Assembly (NCBI GenBank): GCA_016795385.1
Contig: JAEUHI010000053.1
Location: 1-48,403, forward strand
Source of the DNA: Verrucomicrobiales bacterium
Lineage (GTDB): Bacteria > Verrucomicrobiota > Verrucomicrobiia > Verrucomicrobiales > DEV007
Direction: 5' to 3'
DNA: 48,403 nt
A program made the position numbers and the translations under genes. Shown piece by piece: positions 15,741-23,443 of the stretch. The stretch's first letter is position 1. The number at the start of each line of letters is the position of its first letter. Under the pieces are notes generated by a model. That model did not search any database. It was given only the letters and a program-made list of their open reading frames with translations, and was not told the DNA's origin.

Positions 15741-17714
15741 ATGAAATCCCTCTGGTCCGACAGCGACGCCCGCAAGTTCAAGACACCCCTCGAAAAGCGC
15801 GTCTACACCTCGCGCCTCCTCGGTGCCAATCCCGAACTCGTCCTCCACGGCGGCGGGAACACCTCGGTGAAGGCGAAGGAGAAGGATTTCTTTGGCGACC
15901 CCGTCGAGGTCATCCACGTGAAGGGCTCGGGCTGGGATCTCGCCACGATCGAGGCCGCCGGCTTCGCCCCGGTGCGGATGGAGGCCCTCTTGAAAATGGC
16001 GAAGCTCGACACCCTGAGCGACGCCGAGATGGTGAAGCAGCAGCGCGCCGCCATGCTCGATCCCGGGGCCCCGAATCCGAGCATCGAGGCCATCCTCCAC
16101 GCCGTGATTCCCCAGAAATTCGTCGATCACACCCACGCGAACGCCGTCGTCGCGATCACGAACCACAAGGACGGACGCAAGGTCGTCGAGGATCTCTACG
16201 GCGACCGCGTCGCGATCATCCCCTACGTCATGCCCGGCTTCGACCTCGCCAAGGCCGTCGCCAAAGCCCTCGCCAAGGTCGATGCGAAGAAGCTCGAGGG
16301 ACTCATCCTCATGAATCACGGCATCTTCACGATGCACAACGACGCCCGCGAGAGCTACGAACTCATGATCCGGCTCGTGACCGAGGCGGAGAAGCTCCTT
16401 TCGAAGAACCTCGGCAAATCCTTCTCCCTGCCCAAGGCCAAGGCGAAAGAAGACCTCCTCGGACTCGCCGCGATCCGTCAGGCCGTCTCGAAGCTGCGTG
16501 GTGTGCCCGTGATCGCCTCGCTCGACGCTTCCGACGAAGCCGTCGGCTTCGCCAGCCGCAAGGACGTCGCCAAACTCGCCACGCGCGGTCCCCTCACCCC
16601 CGATCACACGATCCGCACGAAGCGCATCCCCGCCGTCGTCGGAACCGATCCCGGGAAAACCCTCGCGAAATACGCCGACGACTACCGGGCTTATTTCGAG
16701 ACGAACCAGAAGGGCGAGACCATGCTCGCGCCCGATCCGCGTTGGTTGGTTTGGCAGGGCCATGGCGTCATCAGTTTCGGCGCGACCGAGGGCGAGGCCG
16801 CCGTCCTTCGCGACATCGCGACCCACACCTGGAAAACGATCCAGCTCACCGAATCCGCCTTTGCCGGAGGCTGGAAGCCCCTCCCCGCCGCGAAGCTCTT
16901 CGAAATCGAATACTGGGACCTCGAGCAGGCCAAGCTCAAGAAGAGCGGCCATGCTCCCACCCATCAGGGTAAGGTCGCCATCGTGACCGGGTCTGCCGCC
17001 GGGATCGGCTTCGCCTGTGCCGCCTCCCTCGCCCACCAGGGCGCGAAGGTCATCGGGATCGACCTCAGCCCCGAGATCGAGGCGCAGATGGCCAGCATCG
17101 GCGGCATCGGCATCGTCGCCAATCTCACCGACGAAGCGAAGGTGAAGGAGGCGGTCGAGGGTGTGGTGCGTCAATTCGGCGGACTCGACATTCTCGTCAG
17201 CAACGCCGGCATTTTCACGGCCGGAGCCTACCTCGACGACCTCGAGCAGTCGAACTGGGACAAGTCCATGGCCGTGAACCTCACGAGCCACCAGAAGCTG
17301 CTGAAACACACCATTCCCTACCTGAAGAAGGGCATCGATCCGGCCATCGTCCTCGTCGGATCGCGCAATGTGAACGCCCCCGGAGCCGGGGCGGCCAGCT
17401 ACTCCTGCGCCAAGGCCGGGCTCACCCAGCTCTGCCGCGTCGCCGCGCTCGAACTCGCGCCCTTCGGCGTGCGCTGCAACATCATCCACCCCGACGCCGT
17501 CTTCGACACGAAACTCTGGACGCCGGAGAACCTCAAGCGTTCCGCCGAGCGTTACAACATGACGGTCGAGGAATACAAGACCCGCAACCTGCTCAAGACC
17601 GAGATCAAATCCCGCGACGTCGGCAACATGGTCGCGGCCATGGCCAGCCCGCTCTTCGGGAAGACGACGGGAGCGCAGGTGCCGGTGGATGGCGGGAACG
17701 ATCGGGTGATTTGA
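15741..17714 (+). CDS. Bifunctional class II aldolase / short-chain dehydrogenase
   Basis: A 657-residue fusion. The N-terminal half (about 1-380) is a class II aldolase related to rhamnulose-1-phosphate aldolase, with HGGGNTS at residues 36-42 and the metal ligands of HTHAN at 130-134. The C-terminal half (about 408-657) is an NAD(P)-dependent short-chain dehydrogenase with VTGSAAGIG, a NAG motif, and the catalytic Tyr/Lys in YSCAK (about 553-557). Such fusions (RhaD/RhaEW-like) cleave a phosphorylated 6-deoxy sugar and oxidise the lactaldehyde produced. The exact sugar (rhamnose or fucose) cannot be read from the sequence. It may be co-transcribed with hisI (34-base gap), although the pathways differ. 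Confidence 0.9.
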   Translation: MKSLWSDSDARKFKTPLEKRVYTSRLLGANPELVLHGGGNTSVKAKEKDFFGDPVEVIHVKGSGWDLATIEAAGFAPVRMEALLKMAKLDTLSDAEMVKQQRAAMLDPGAPNPSIEAILHAVIPQKFVDHTHANAVVAITNHKDGRKVVEDLYGDRVAIIPYVMPGFDLAKAVAKALAKVDAKKLEGLILMNHGIFTMHNDARESYELMIRLVTEAEKLLSKNLGKSFSLPKAKAKEDLLGLAAIRQAVSKLRGVPVIASLDASDEAVGFASRKDVAKLATRGPLTPDHTIRTKRIPAVVGTDPGKTLAKYADDYRAYFETNQKGETMLAPDPRWLVWQGHGVISFGATEGEAAVLRDIATHTWKTIQLTESAFAGGWKPLPAAKLFEIEYWDLEQAKLKKSGHAPTHQGKVAIVTGSAAGIGFACAASLAHQGAKVIGIDLSPEIEAQMASIGGIGIVANLTDEAKVKEAVEGVVRQFGGLDILVSNAGIFTAGAYLDDLEQSNWDKSMAVNLTSHQKLLKHTIPYLKKGIDPAIVLVGSRNVNAPGAGAASYSCAKAGLTQLCRVAALELAPFGVRCNIIHPDAVFDTKLWTPENLKRSAERYNMTVEEYKTRNLLKTEIKSRDVGNMVAAMASPLFGKTTGAQVPVDGGNDRVI

Positions 17715-17779
17715 GAGGTGAATGCCGTGGAAGACCGGGTGGATCGAACGAACCATCTTTCGCTACCGCCCGGACAAGC

Positions 17780-18091
17780 CTAAATCTCTTCGTAGGCCCC
17801 GGCACCCAGCGACCGGATTCGCATGGCAACCTCTTCCGCCCTTTGTTTCAAAACCGGCCATGCGGGACAGAGAACGACGGCAATCGCCATCTTTCTGTGG
17901 GAGAGATTCTGTTGGTATTTCAGATTTCGATCGGTCGTGACCAACACGTCAAAGCCCGCTTCTTCGGAGGTGGAGATCAAAACTCCGTTGGAGAGATGAC
18001 TCCAGCCCTGTTCCGCTGCCGTGGCAACCATTTCATCGGAGAGCCACCGCCTGAGCGGGGCCGGCACACCCTGATCGAAAAGAATTTTCAA
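17780..18091 (-). CDS. DUF5615 PIN-like protein (probable toxin)
   Basis: A 103-residue PIN-like protein. It begins MKILFDQGVP and has the acidic residues expected for the family (D6 near the N-terminus, the pair TTDRNL around residue 53), giving a small Mut7-C/PIN-type nuclease-like fold. The start codon is TTG at 18091, which overlaps the stop of the upstream DUF433 gene (TTGA), so translation is probably coupled. DUF433-DUF5615 pairs are widespread and are regarded as type II toxin-antitoxin modules. Toxicity here is inferred. Confidence 0.85.
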   Translation of the reverse strand: MKILFDQGVPAPLRRWLSDEMVATAAEQGWSHLSNGVLISTSEEAGFDVLVTTDRNLKYQQNLSHRKMAIAVVLCPAWPVLKQRAEEVAMRIRSLGAGAYEEI

Positions 18092-18309
18092 GCCGCTTCC
18101 TGGGTTTCCGATCCAGCCACAAAATCAAGAACGGCTTCGATCTGCTCCCGATCCGACCCCGGAAACCATTCGAGGAAGTCATCGATCGTAGCCCCGGCTT
18201 TCAGGTTTTCAAAGAGGGTGGCGACGGGAATCCGCGTGCCAACAAAAACGGGTGCCCCGCTCATTTTGTCGCCCCGGGATTCCACGACTTCACATCCGCT
18301 CCAGTCCAT
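18088..18309 (-). CDS. DUF433 protein (probable antitoxin)
   Basis: A 73-residue VapB-like small DNA-binding protein. The DUF433 signature is clear: GAPVFVGTRIPVATLFENL followed by TIDDFLEWFPG and an EQIEAVLDF helix, a compact winged/helix-turn-helix-like domain. It sits first in a two-gene unit with the DUF5615 protein and would be expected to bind it and repress the shared promoter. The ATG is at 18309. Confidence 0.88.
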   Translation of the reverse strand: MDWSGCEVVESRGDKMSGAPVFVGTRIPVATLFENLKAGATIDDFLEWFPGSDREQIEAVLDFVAGSETQEAA

Positions 18310-18375
18310 GAGAGCATCGTAATCCGGAATTTCGGGGATTCAAGATCAGGAACGGATCCAACCTCCTCTCAACAC

Positions 18376-18415
18376 CCGGTCGGAAGCGTCGCCGCTTCCG
18401 CTACCGCTGGCGCGT
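18376..18415. repeat. Solo copy of the 99-bp repeat
   Basis: A partial copy of the repeat arrayed at 19825-20128. It starts CGGTCGGAAGCG and contains the hairpin GGAAGCG-TCGC-CGCTTCC and the GCTACCGCTGGCGCG tail. It lies just beyond the 3' end of the helical-repeat gene, so that gene is bracketed by members of one repeat family. Confidence 0.75.
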
Positions 18416-18438
18416 TCTTCGAAGTCCTCCGGCTCCCC

Positions 18439-19737
18439 TCATCGCCGGAACCGTCGGCCTTTGGGGCTCTCGCCGCGTTCTTCGAGAAGATCGCCGATTT
18501 CTCCGGCAAGGGCGGTGAACTGATTCACGAACGTCCCGAACTCGTCCTCTTCGAATGAATGCGAATCGATCTCGTCGAGGAGATTCCGTGCTTCGGCATA
18601 TTCCAGATGATGCTGCCGCAATCTGCGATCGACGGCGGGAGTCGGAGGCGACGCCGCAAACTCCGTCACCAGCCACATCGCCGGCAACACTTTCACCGTC
18701 CAGTTCACGAAATTCAGCCGGGCGAACTCGATCGCATCAAAGGGACCTCCGATGGCATAACTCAACGTCGGCCGCAGCATGAGGACGCGCGGATCCAGCA
18801 CAAAGGGGACCGCCCAAGGAGCGATTGAGAGCGCCTGACGGAGCAATGCCCGGGCGATGTTCATGGCGGGCGTTTGCACGGCCGCAAAAGGCTCCGGCGA
18901 ATTCATGTCCGGCATGAAATCGGGAAACTCCTCCATCGCGAAGAGGAAGGCCCGCAGGGCACGGCTGTAGAGCACCGAAGTGGATGCCTGGATGGGAGCA
19001 AGGTCGAGGAGCCTTGAGACCTCCTCGCCGTCCCCCCTTGCAAAAGCGAGAGCGATCAAGGCGGGCACGATGTCGAGAAAATCCTCGGGGTCCAAGGCGA
19101 GCATCTTCTCGTAGCATTCGCGTGAAAGCTCCCGCTCCAGATTCATGAAGCGGTAGTTCGCCAGTTCGTGGAGTGCCTCGAGGTAGGGACGGTTGATCCA
19201 GTTCAGCGCCGGGTCCACCGGACCATCGCCCGCTGCCGCCACGATCGCCTCGTGCTTGCGCCGGCCTGCGTCGACGGCATCCTGACAATGATTCAACTTC
19301 GATTCCACCCCCTCCGCCAGTTCGGTGAGGAGAAGATGGGCATCGACACAATCCGGATCGATCGCGAGAGCCTCGATCACGCGGACCCGCATGTCGTCGT
19401 CGGCATCCTCAAGATCAAGCGCCTCCTCGAGATGTTTGATCGCACGGAAATGGGCCTCGGGCTCGGGATCGTAGCGTTCCAAGAAGGCCTCCGGGCTCCC
19501 GTTGAAAAGGGCGTCCGCCAGCTCTTTTCGGTCTTCCTCCGTTCCTTGTTCGGCCTCCGCCATCCGCCGGGTCGCGATGGCGGCGCGTCTCTCCTCATCC
19601 GCTGATCCGCGGGTGCGATCGATTTCAAGGCCGTCGTCCTCGCTGACCTCAAACTCCTCCACGAGCGAGGGCAGTCTTTTCACGCCCGCCTTTCCGAAAG
19701 CGCCTCCTCCCGGTTTCTTCCGTTTCCGTTTTGCCAT
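18439..19737 (-). CDS. Large soluble helical-repeat (TPR/ST7-like) protein
   Basis: A 432-residue cytosolic-looking protein. It starts MAKRKRKKPGGG (basic tail), has an acidic segment (EFEVSEDDGLEID), and then long helical pairs with TPR-like spacing: HFRAIKHLEEALDLEDADDD, VIEALAIDPDCVDAHLLLTEL, YLEALHELANYRFMNLER and CYEKMLALDPEDFLDIVPAL. This is similar to the uncharacterised ST7-like TPR proteins of bacteria. No catalytic motif is visible. The ATG at 19737 is preceded by GGAAT; the frame continues open upstream through the 99-bp repeats to about 20061, but that extension only translates repeats and is not accepted. The function is unknown. Confidence 0.7.
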   Translation of the reverse strand: MAKRKRKKPGGGAFGKAGVKRLPSLVEEFEVSEDDGLEIDRTRGSADEERRAAIATRRMAEAEQGTEEDRKELADALFNGSPEAFLERYDPEPEAHFRAIKHLEEALDLEDADDDMRVRVIEALAIDPDCVDAHLLLTELAEGVESKLNHCQDAVDAGRRKHEAIVAAAGDGPVDPALNWINRPYLEALHELANYRFMNLERELSRECYEKMLALDPEDFLDIVPALIALAFARGDGEEVSRLLDLAPIQASTSVLYSRALRAFLFAMEEFPDFMPDMNSPEPFAAVQTPAMNIARALLRQALSIAPWAVPFVLDPRVLMLRPTLSYAIGGPFDAIEFARLNFVNWTVKVLPAMWLVTEFAASPPTPAVDRRLRQHHLEYAEARNLLDEIDSHSFEEDEFGTFVNQFTALAGEIGDLLEERGESPKGRRFRR

Positions 19738-19824
19738 GCCGATTCCGTTAGCGGCAAATGGTGCCTGCTGCAAGAGCCAAGCAAAAAGAACGAGACCCCG
19801 CGCGGAATGGACGTCCCTCGACGC

Positions 19825-20128
19825 CGTCGGAAGCGTCGCCGCTTCCGCTACCGCTGACGCGTCCATCGAAGCCTCGTAGCGGAGCGGGCTACCGTTCCGA
19901 ACCGAACGTCCCTCGACGCCCGTCGGAAGCGTCGCCGCTTCCGCTACCGCTGACGCGCCCGTCGAAGCCCTTCCGTAGCGGAGCGGGCCACCGTTCCGAA
20001 CCGAACGTCCCTCGACGCCCGTCGGAAGCGTCGCCGCTTCCGCTACCGCTGACGCGTCCATCGAAGCCCTCCCGTAGCGGAGCGGGCCACCGTTCCGAAC
20101 CGAACGTCCCTCGACGCCCGTCGGAAGC
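19825..20128. repeat. Tandem array of a 96-99 bp palindromic repeat (3 copies plus a fragment)
   Basis: Copies begin CGTCGGAAGC at 19825, 19921, 20020 and 20119 (periods 96, 99 and 99). The fourth is cut after about 10 bases at the sulfatase stop codon. Each unit contains the hairpin GGAAGCG-TCGC-CGCTTCC and a GTAGCGGAGCGGG block. The copies differ at only a few positions. The array fills most of the 391 bases between the helical-repeat gene and the sulfatase. There is no gene in this stretch and no CRISPR-like spacer diversity. Confidence 0.9.
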
Positions 20129-21667
20129 TCACTCCGGAATCGGATCGCCCCGCTTCACCGTCGTCCCTTCCCAGATCGCCTCATCGGTCGCGGCATCGTA
20201 GGTGAGGACACGGCTCGCGCTGTTCGGAGCGGGTGGCAGATCGACTTTCGGCAGCCACTTCTTGTGCTCGGCGATGACCTCGGCAAAGGCCGGATCGGAG
20301 GCGAGATTGGTCCACTCCTGTGGATCCTTGCGCATGTCGTAGAGCTCCTCGCTGCCATCGGCGTAGCGGATGTATCGCCAATTCTCGGACCTCACCCCGT
20401 GATTCCCTTGGTTGTGGCTCGTGATGGCGGGACGCTCGCGTTTTGTCTCCGCCTTCTGCAATTGCGGCACGAGACTGAGTCCCTCGAGATCATCCCGCTT
20501 GGCGACGCCCGCCAGTTCGATCAGCGTGGGATAAATGTCCATCAACTCGGCCGGCTGGGTGCAGCGCTGCCCGGCGTTGACTCCCGGGCCGGCGAAGATG
20601 AGAGGCACTTTCGTGCCGCGATCCCAGAGGGTGTTTTTGCCGGTGATCCCCTTCTCCCCGAGATGCCAGCCATGGTCGCCCCAGACCACCACGATGGTGT
20701 TTTCGGCGATGCCCTTTTTCTCAAGCGCCTCAAGGACACGGCCGATCTGCGCATCGACGAAGCTGGTGCAGGCGAGGTAGCTGCGCACCAGATTCCGCCA
20801 CTGGTCATTCTCCTCGACCCACTTCAGGCGGGGCTCGGGCAGATTCCAGTGAAGGTACCAGGAGAAACGCGGCGTGTCATCACGATCGTCGCGCTTGATC
20901 CCCGGGAGGACGCTGTCATCATCGGGATAGAGGTCGAACCACTTCTGCGTCGCATAGCACGGCACGTGCGGGAGGAAAAATCCGGTGGCAAGGAAAAAGG
21001 GTTTGTCAGGCTGCGAGGCCTCGATTTTTTCGATCGCCCAACTCGCCACCTGATAGTCGCCCTTGTCTTCGTCCTTGTGGGGGAAGACGCCCCAATCCAT
21101 CGCGGGATGATCTCCCATCGGTGCGGGAGGGATGAGTTTCTTCGGCGGCTTCACCCCGACCGCGGGATTGGGTCCGCGCACCTGGAACTCGACCGGTCCC
21201 TCCGCGGCTCCGGCCCCGGGATTCCCCTTTCCTTTGCCCTTGCCCTTTCCACCTGCTCCGGGAGCGCCGCTGCCGGCATGGAAAATCTTGCCGACGGCGA
21301 GCGTCTCGTATCCGGCGGCCGCAAAATGCTGCGGCAGCGAAACACGATCCTCGAAGCCTGGCACGGTGCGGAACCAGGGTGAAAGGCCGTAGATCCCCGT
21401 CGTGGTCGGCCGCAGACCGATGAGCAGGCTGGTCCGCGAAGGATTGCAGAGCGGCGCGTTGCAATGGGCGTTCAGGAAGGTCGTGCCCCGCTCCGCGAGC
21501 GCATCGAGATGGGGTGTCTTCGCGAGAGGATGCCCTCCGAGGTGGCCGATCCAGTCGTTCTGGTCATCGATGGCGATGAAGAGGACGTTGGGTTTTTCGG
21601 CTTGGGCGGTCGTGGACAGCAGGCAAATCAAGAATAAGGAAATCCGTGCGAAGCCGGAACGGATCAC
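20129..21667 (-). CDS. Secreted S1-family sulfatase (iduronate-2-sulfatase-like)
   Basis: An arylsulfatase-superfamily enzyme of about 512 residues from a GTG at 21667. This start gives a good signal peptide (about residues 1-23, ending TAQA). The active site has the metal-binding pair D34-D35 and the CxPSR motif C74-N-P-S-R, whose Cys is converted to formylglycine. Later segments (HVPCYATQKW, WGDHGWHLGEKG, NTLWDRGTKVPL) match the iduronate-2-sulfatase subgroup. A Gly/Lys-rich insertion (GKGKGKG) occurs near residue 140. The frame is also open to an ATG at 21832 that overlaps the upstream sulfatase stop (ATGA), but that leader encodes a palindromic repeat. It is third in an operon with the other sulfatase and the phosphatase. 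The substrate is probably a sulfated polysaccharide. Confidence 0.88.
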   Translation of the reverse strand: MIRSGFARISLFLICLLSTTAQAEKPNVLFIAIDDQNDWIGHLGGHPLAKTPHLDALAERGTTFLNAHCNAPLCNPSRTSLLIGLRPTTTGIYGLSPWFRTVPGFEDRVSLPQHFAAAGYETLAVGKIFHAGSGAPGAGGKGKGKGKGNPGAGAAEGPVEFQVRGPNPAVGVKPPKKLIPPAPMGDHPAMDWGVFPHKDEDKGDYQVASWAIEKIEASQPDKPFFLATGFFLPHVPCYATQKWFDLYPDDDSVLPGIKRDDRDDTPRFSWYLHWNLPEPRLKWVEENDQWRNLVRSYLACTSFVDAQIGRVLEALEKKGIAENTIVVVWGDHGWHLGEKGITGKNTLWDRGTKVPLIFAGPGVNAGQRCTQPAELMDIYPTLIELAGVAKRDDLEGLSLVPQLQKAETKRERPAITSHNQGNHGVRSENWRYIRYADGSEELYDMRKDPQEWTNLASDPAFAEVIAEHKKWLPKVDLPPAPNSASRVLTYDAATDEAIWEGTTVKRGDPIPE

Positions 21668-21689
21668 CGGCGGCAATTTCTCCCGTACA

Positions 21690-21800
21690 GAGCCAAAGCA
21701 TCCGCGGACATCTGCGCTCATCTGCGGACATCTGCGTAAAAGCGATCCCGAAAACGCAGATGAGCGCGGATGAAACGCGGATTCCCGCAGATGAGGTGAG
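21690..21800. repeat. ATCTGCG/CGCAGAT palindromic repeat in sulfatase leader
   Basis: CGCTCATCTGCG (21715-21726) and CGCAGATGAGCG (21755-21766) form a perfect 12-bp inverted repeat with a 28-base spacer, flanked by further ATCTGCGGA and CGCGGAT units in both orientations. The element sits inside the open reading frame upstream of the sulfatase GTG start, without breaking that frame. Confidence 0.8.
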
Positions 21801-21828
21801 GACAAGGCGAAGGGTCTCGAAAATTTCA

Positions 21829-23436
21829 TCATGGTGTTTTCACTGGGTTTTGCGGGAGGGGCGCCGCTTCAAAATCACCAGGATCGACCCAGCCGGCGGC
21901 TTTCTTGTCGATCTGGCCGTTCAGAAAACGTTCGTAGAAATTCCGCGTCGCGTCGTTCGAGATCGGGTATTCGTCGAAAAGATGTCCCTGACCAAACATC
22001 CTCGGGTCGCCCTGTTCTTCGAGACGCGCCGTCATCTCTCCTTCGAGTTTCGCGGCGGTCGCTTCGTGCTCGGGTGAAGCGGCGAGGTTCTTCACCGCAT
22101 CGGGATCGGTGGCGAGGTCGTAGAGCTCCGCGCCCGGCCGCATCCCGAAATTCAACTGCCAGTAAGGATCGGACCGATCCTTGCGCCCCGCCTCAAGCAG
22201 AAACGTTTTGGTGGGCGAGGCATCGGTGTCGAGGTAGCCGGTCTCCGGATTGCCGGCGGGCCAGCGCTCGGGCTCATAGTTGCGGAGGTAAAGGAAATCA
22301 TCCCGGACGATCCCCCGGATCGGATAGCCCCAATCGTAGGGGCGGCCGATGTCCGTGCGCTCTTTGCCGACAAGCACGAAGTCGCGCCATTCCTCGACGC
22401 GGCCCGAACGCTCACTCGCGAGGATCGGTCTCCAGCTCCGCCCCGTGATCGCCGCCATGCCGGACGCCTCCTGCGGGATCCCGGCGAGATCGAGGATCGT
22501 CGGCGCGAGATCGATGAAACTGACAAAATCGTCCACGACGCGCCCGGGCGTGCCGATCCCCTTCGGCCAACGGATCGCGAGAGGGACGCGATTCGAATCG
22601 GGATAGGCGTATCCTTTGCCTCTCGGGAAAGGCATCCCGTGATCGGCGGTGACGATGACGACGGTGTTTTCGAGGAGTCCGCGCTTTTCCAGTTCGCCCA
22701 ACATGCGCACCAGATGCGAGTCGGTGTGCTCGACCTCGTAGGCGTAGTCGAGGAGGTCGTGCCGGATCGTTTCGTTGTCGGGCCAGTAGGCGGGGACGCG
22801 GTCGATGTCGGAGAGCTTCTTGCCGCCCTTGTTCACGCCCGACTGGAACTCATAGCCCCGATGCGGCTCGGTCGAGCCATACCAGAAACACCAGGGTTTG
22901 CCCTCGGGAGCCGCCTTGAGGAAGTCGACAAAGTTGGCCGCGTAGTCGTTCTTCGAGATGCCGTCGGTCGCGGGTTCGAGCTTCCGTTGATGGTAGCCGA
23001 TCCCGGTGATGCGGCGGGGTTTGCCGGCGGCATCGTTGGCGATCCCCGGCCCCCAGCCCTTGCCGGTGATGCCCGTGTGCCATCCCTGCTCCATCAGGAC
23101 CTCGGGCCAGCTTTTGAACTTGGGGGGAAACACCGACATGTGGTTCCCCGCCTCCTCGAGCTGCCAGGCATGACGTCCCGTCAGGACGATGGCCCGAGAG
23201 GGCGCGCACTTCGCCACCGGCGTGTAGGCTTTCGTGAAGAGGACCCCTTCCTTCGCGATCCGGTCGAAACCCGGCGTTTTCACCCAGGGCGTCCCGTAAA
23301 CCCCGGCGTGGGCGCCCCAGTCATCGGCGATCGCGAAGAGGATGTTGGGCGGCGCGGGATCGGCAGCCTGCGAGATCGTGGCGATGGGGAGAAAGGCCAG
23401 GATCGCCCCTGATAAAATTCGGCTCTTCATTCTCAT
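21829..23436 (-). CDS. Secreted S1-family sulfatase (heparan N-sulfatase-like)
   Basis: A 535-residue exported sulfatase (signal peptide about 1-24, ending SQA). The metal ligands are D38-D39 (FAIADDWG). The formylglycine motif is C77-A-P-S-R in KCAPSRAIVLTGR, and further active-site segments include VIVTADHGMPFPRGKG and DSNRVPLAIRWPKG. The overall pattern resembles N-sulfoglucosamine sulfohydrolases. The ATG at 23436 lies 7 bases after the phosphatase stop, and the stop overlaps the next ATG by 4 bases, so the three genes form one operon. No formylglycine-generating enzyme gene lies in the window; one is needed elsewhere. Confidence 0.9.
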   Translation of the reverse strand: MRMKSRILSGAILAFLPIATISQAADPAPPNILFAIADDWGAHAGVYGTPWVKTPGFDRIAKEGVLFTKAYTPVAKCAPSRAIVLTGRHAWQLEEAGNHMSVFPPKFKSWPEVLMEQGWHTGITGKGWGPGIANDAAGKPRRITGIGYHQRKLEPATDGISKNDYAANFVDFLKAAPEGKPWCFWYGSTEPHRGYEFQSGVNKGGKKLSDIDRVPAYWPDNETIRHDLLDYAYEVEHTDSHLVRMLGELEKRGLLENTVVIVTADHGMPFPRGKGYAYPDSNRVPLAIRWPKGIGTPGRVVDDFVSFIDLAPTILDLAGIPQEASGMAAITGRSWRPILASERSGRVEEWRDFVLVGKERTDIGRPYDWGYPIRGIVRDDFLYLRNYEPERWPAGNPETGYLDTDASPTKTFLLEAGRKDRSDPYWQLNFGMRPGAELYDLATDPDAVKNLAASPEHEATAAKLEGEMTARLEEQGDPRMFGQGHLFDEYPISNDATRNFYERFLNGQIDKKAAGWVDPGDFEAAPLPQNPVKTP

Positions 23437-23443
23437 GACATCC

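Noticed and set aside
15561..17756. Minus-strand frame of 731 codons opposite the aldolase/dehydrogenase
   Set aside because: Low-complexity Gly/Asp/Val/His-rich translation without motifs; the plus-strand gene is certain.
19738..20061. N-terminal extension of the helical-repeat protein through the tandem repeats
   Set aside because: It only translates the 99-bp repeats and has no good ribosome-binding site; the ATG at 19737 gives a natural basic N-terminus.
19825..20128. CRISPR array
   Set aside because: Repeats are contiguous 96-99 bp units with no unique spacers, and there are no cas genes.
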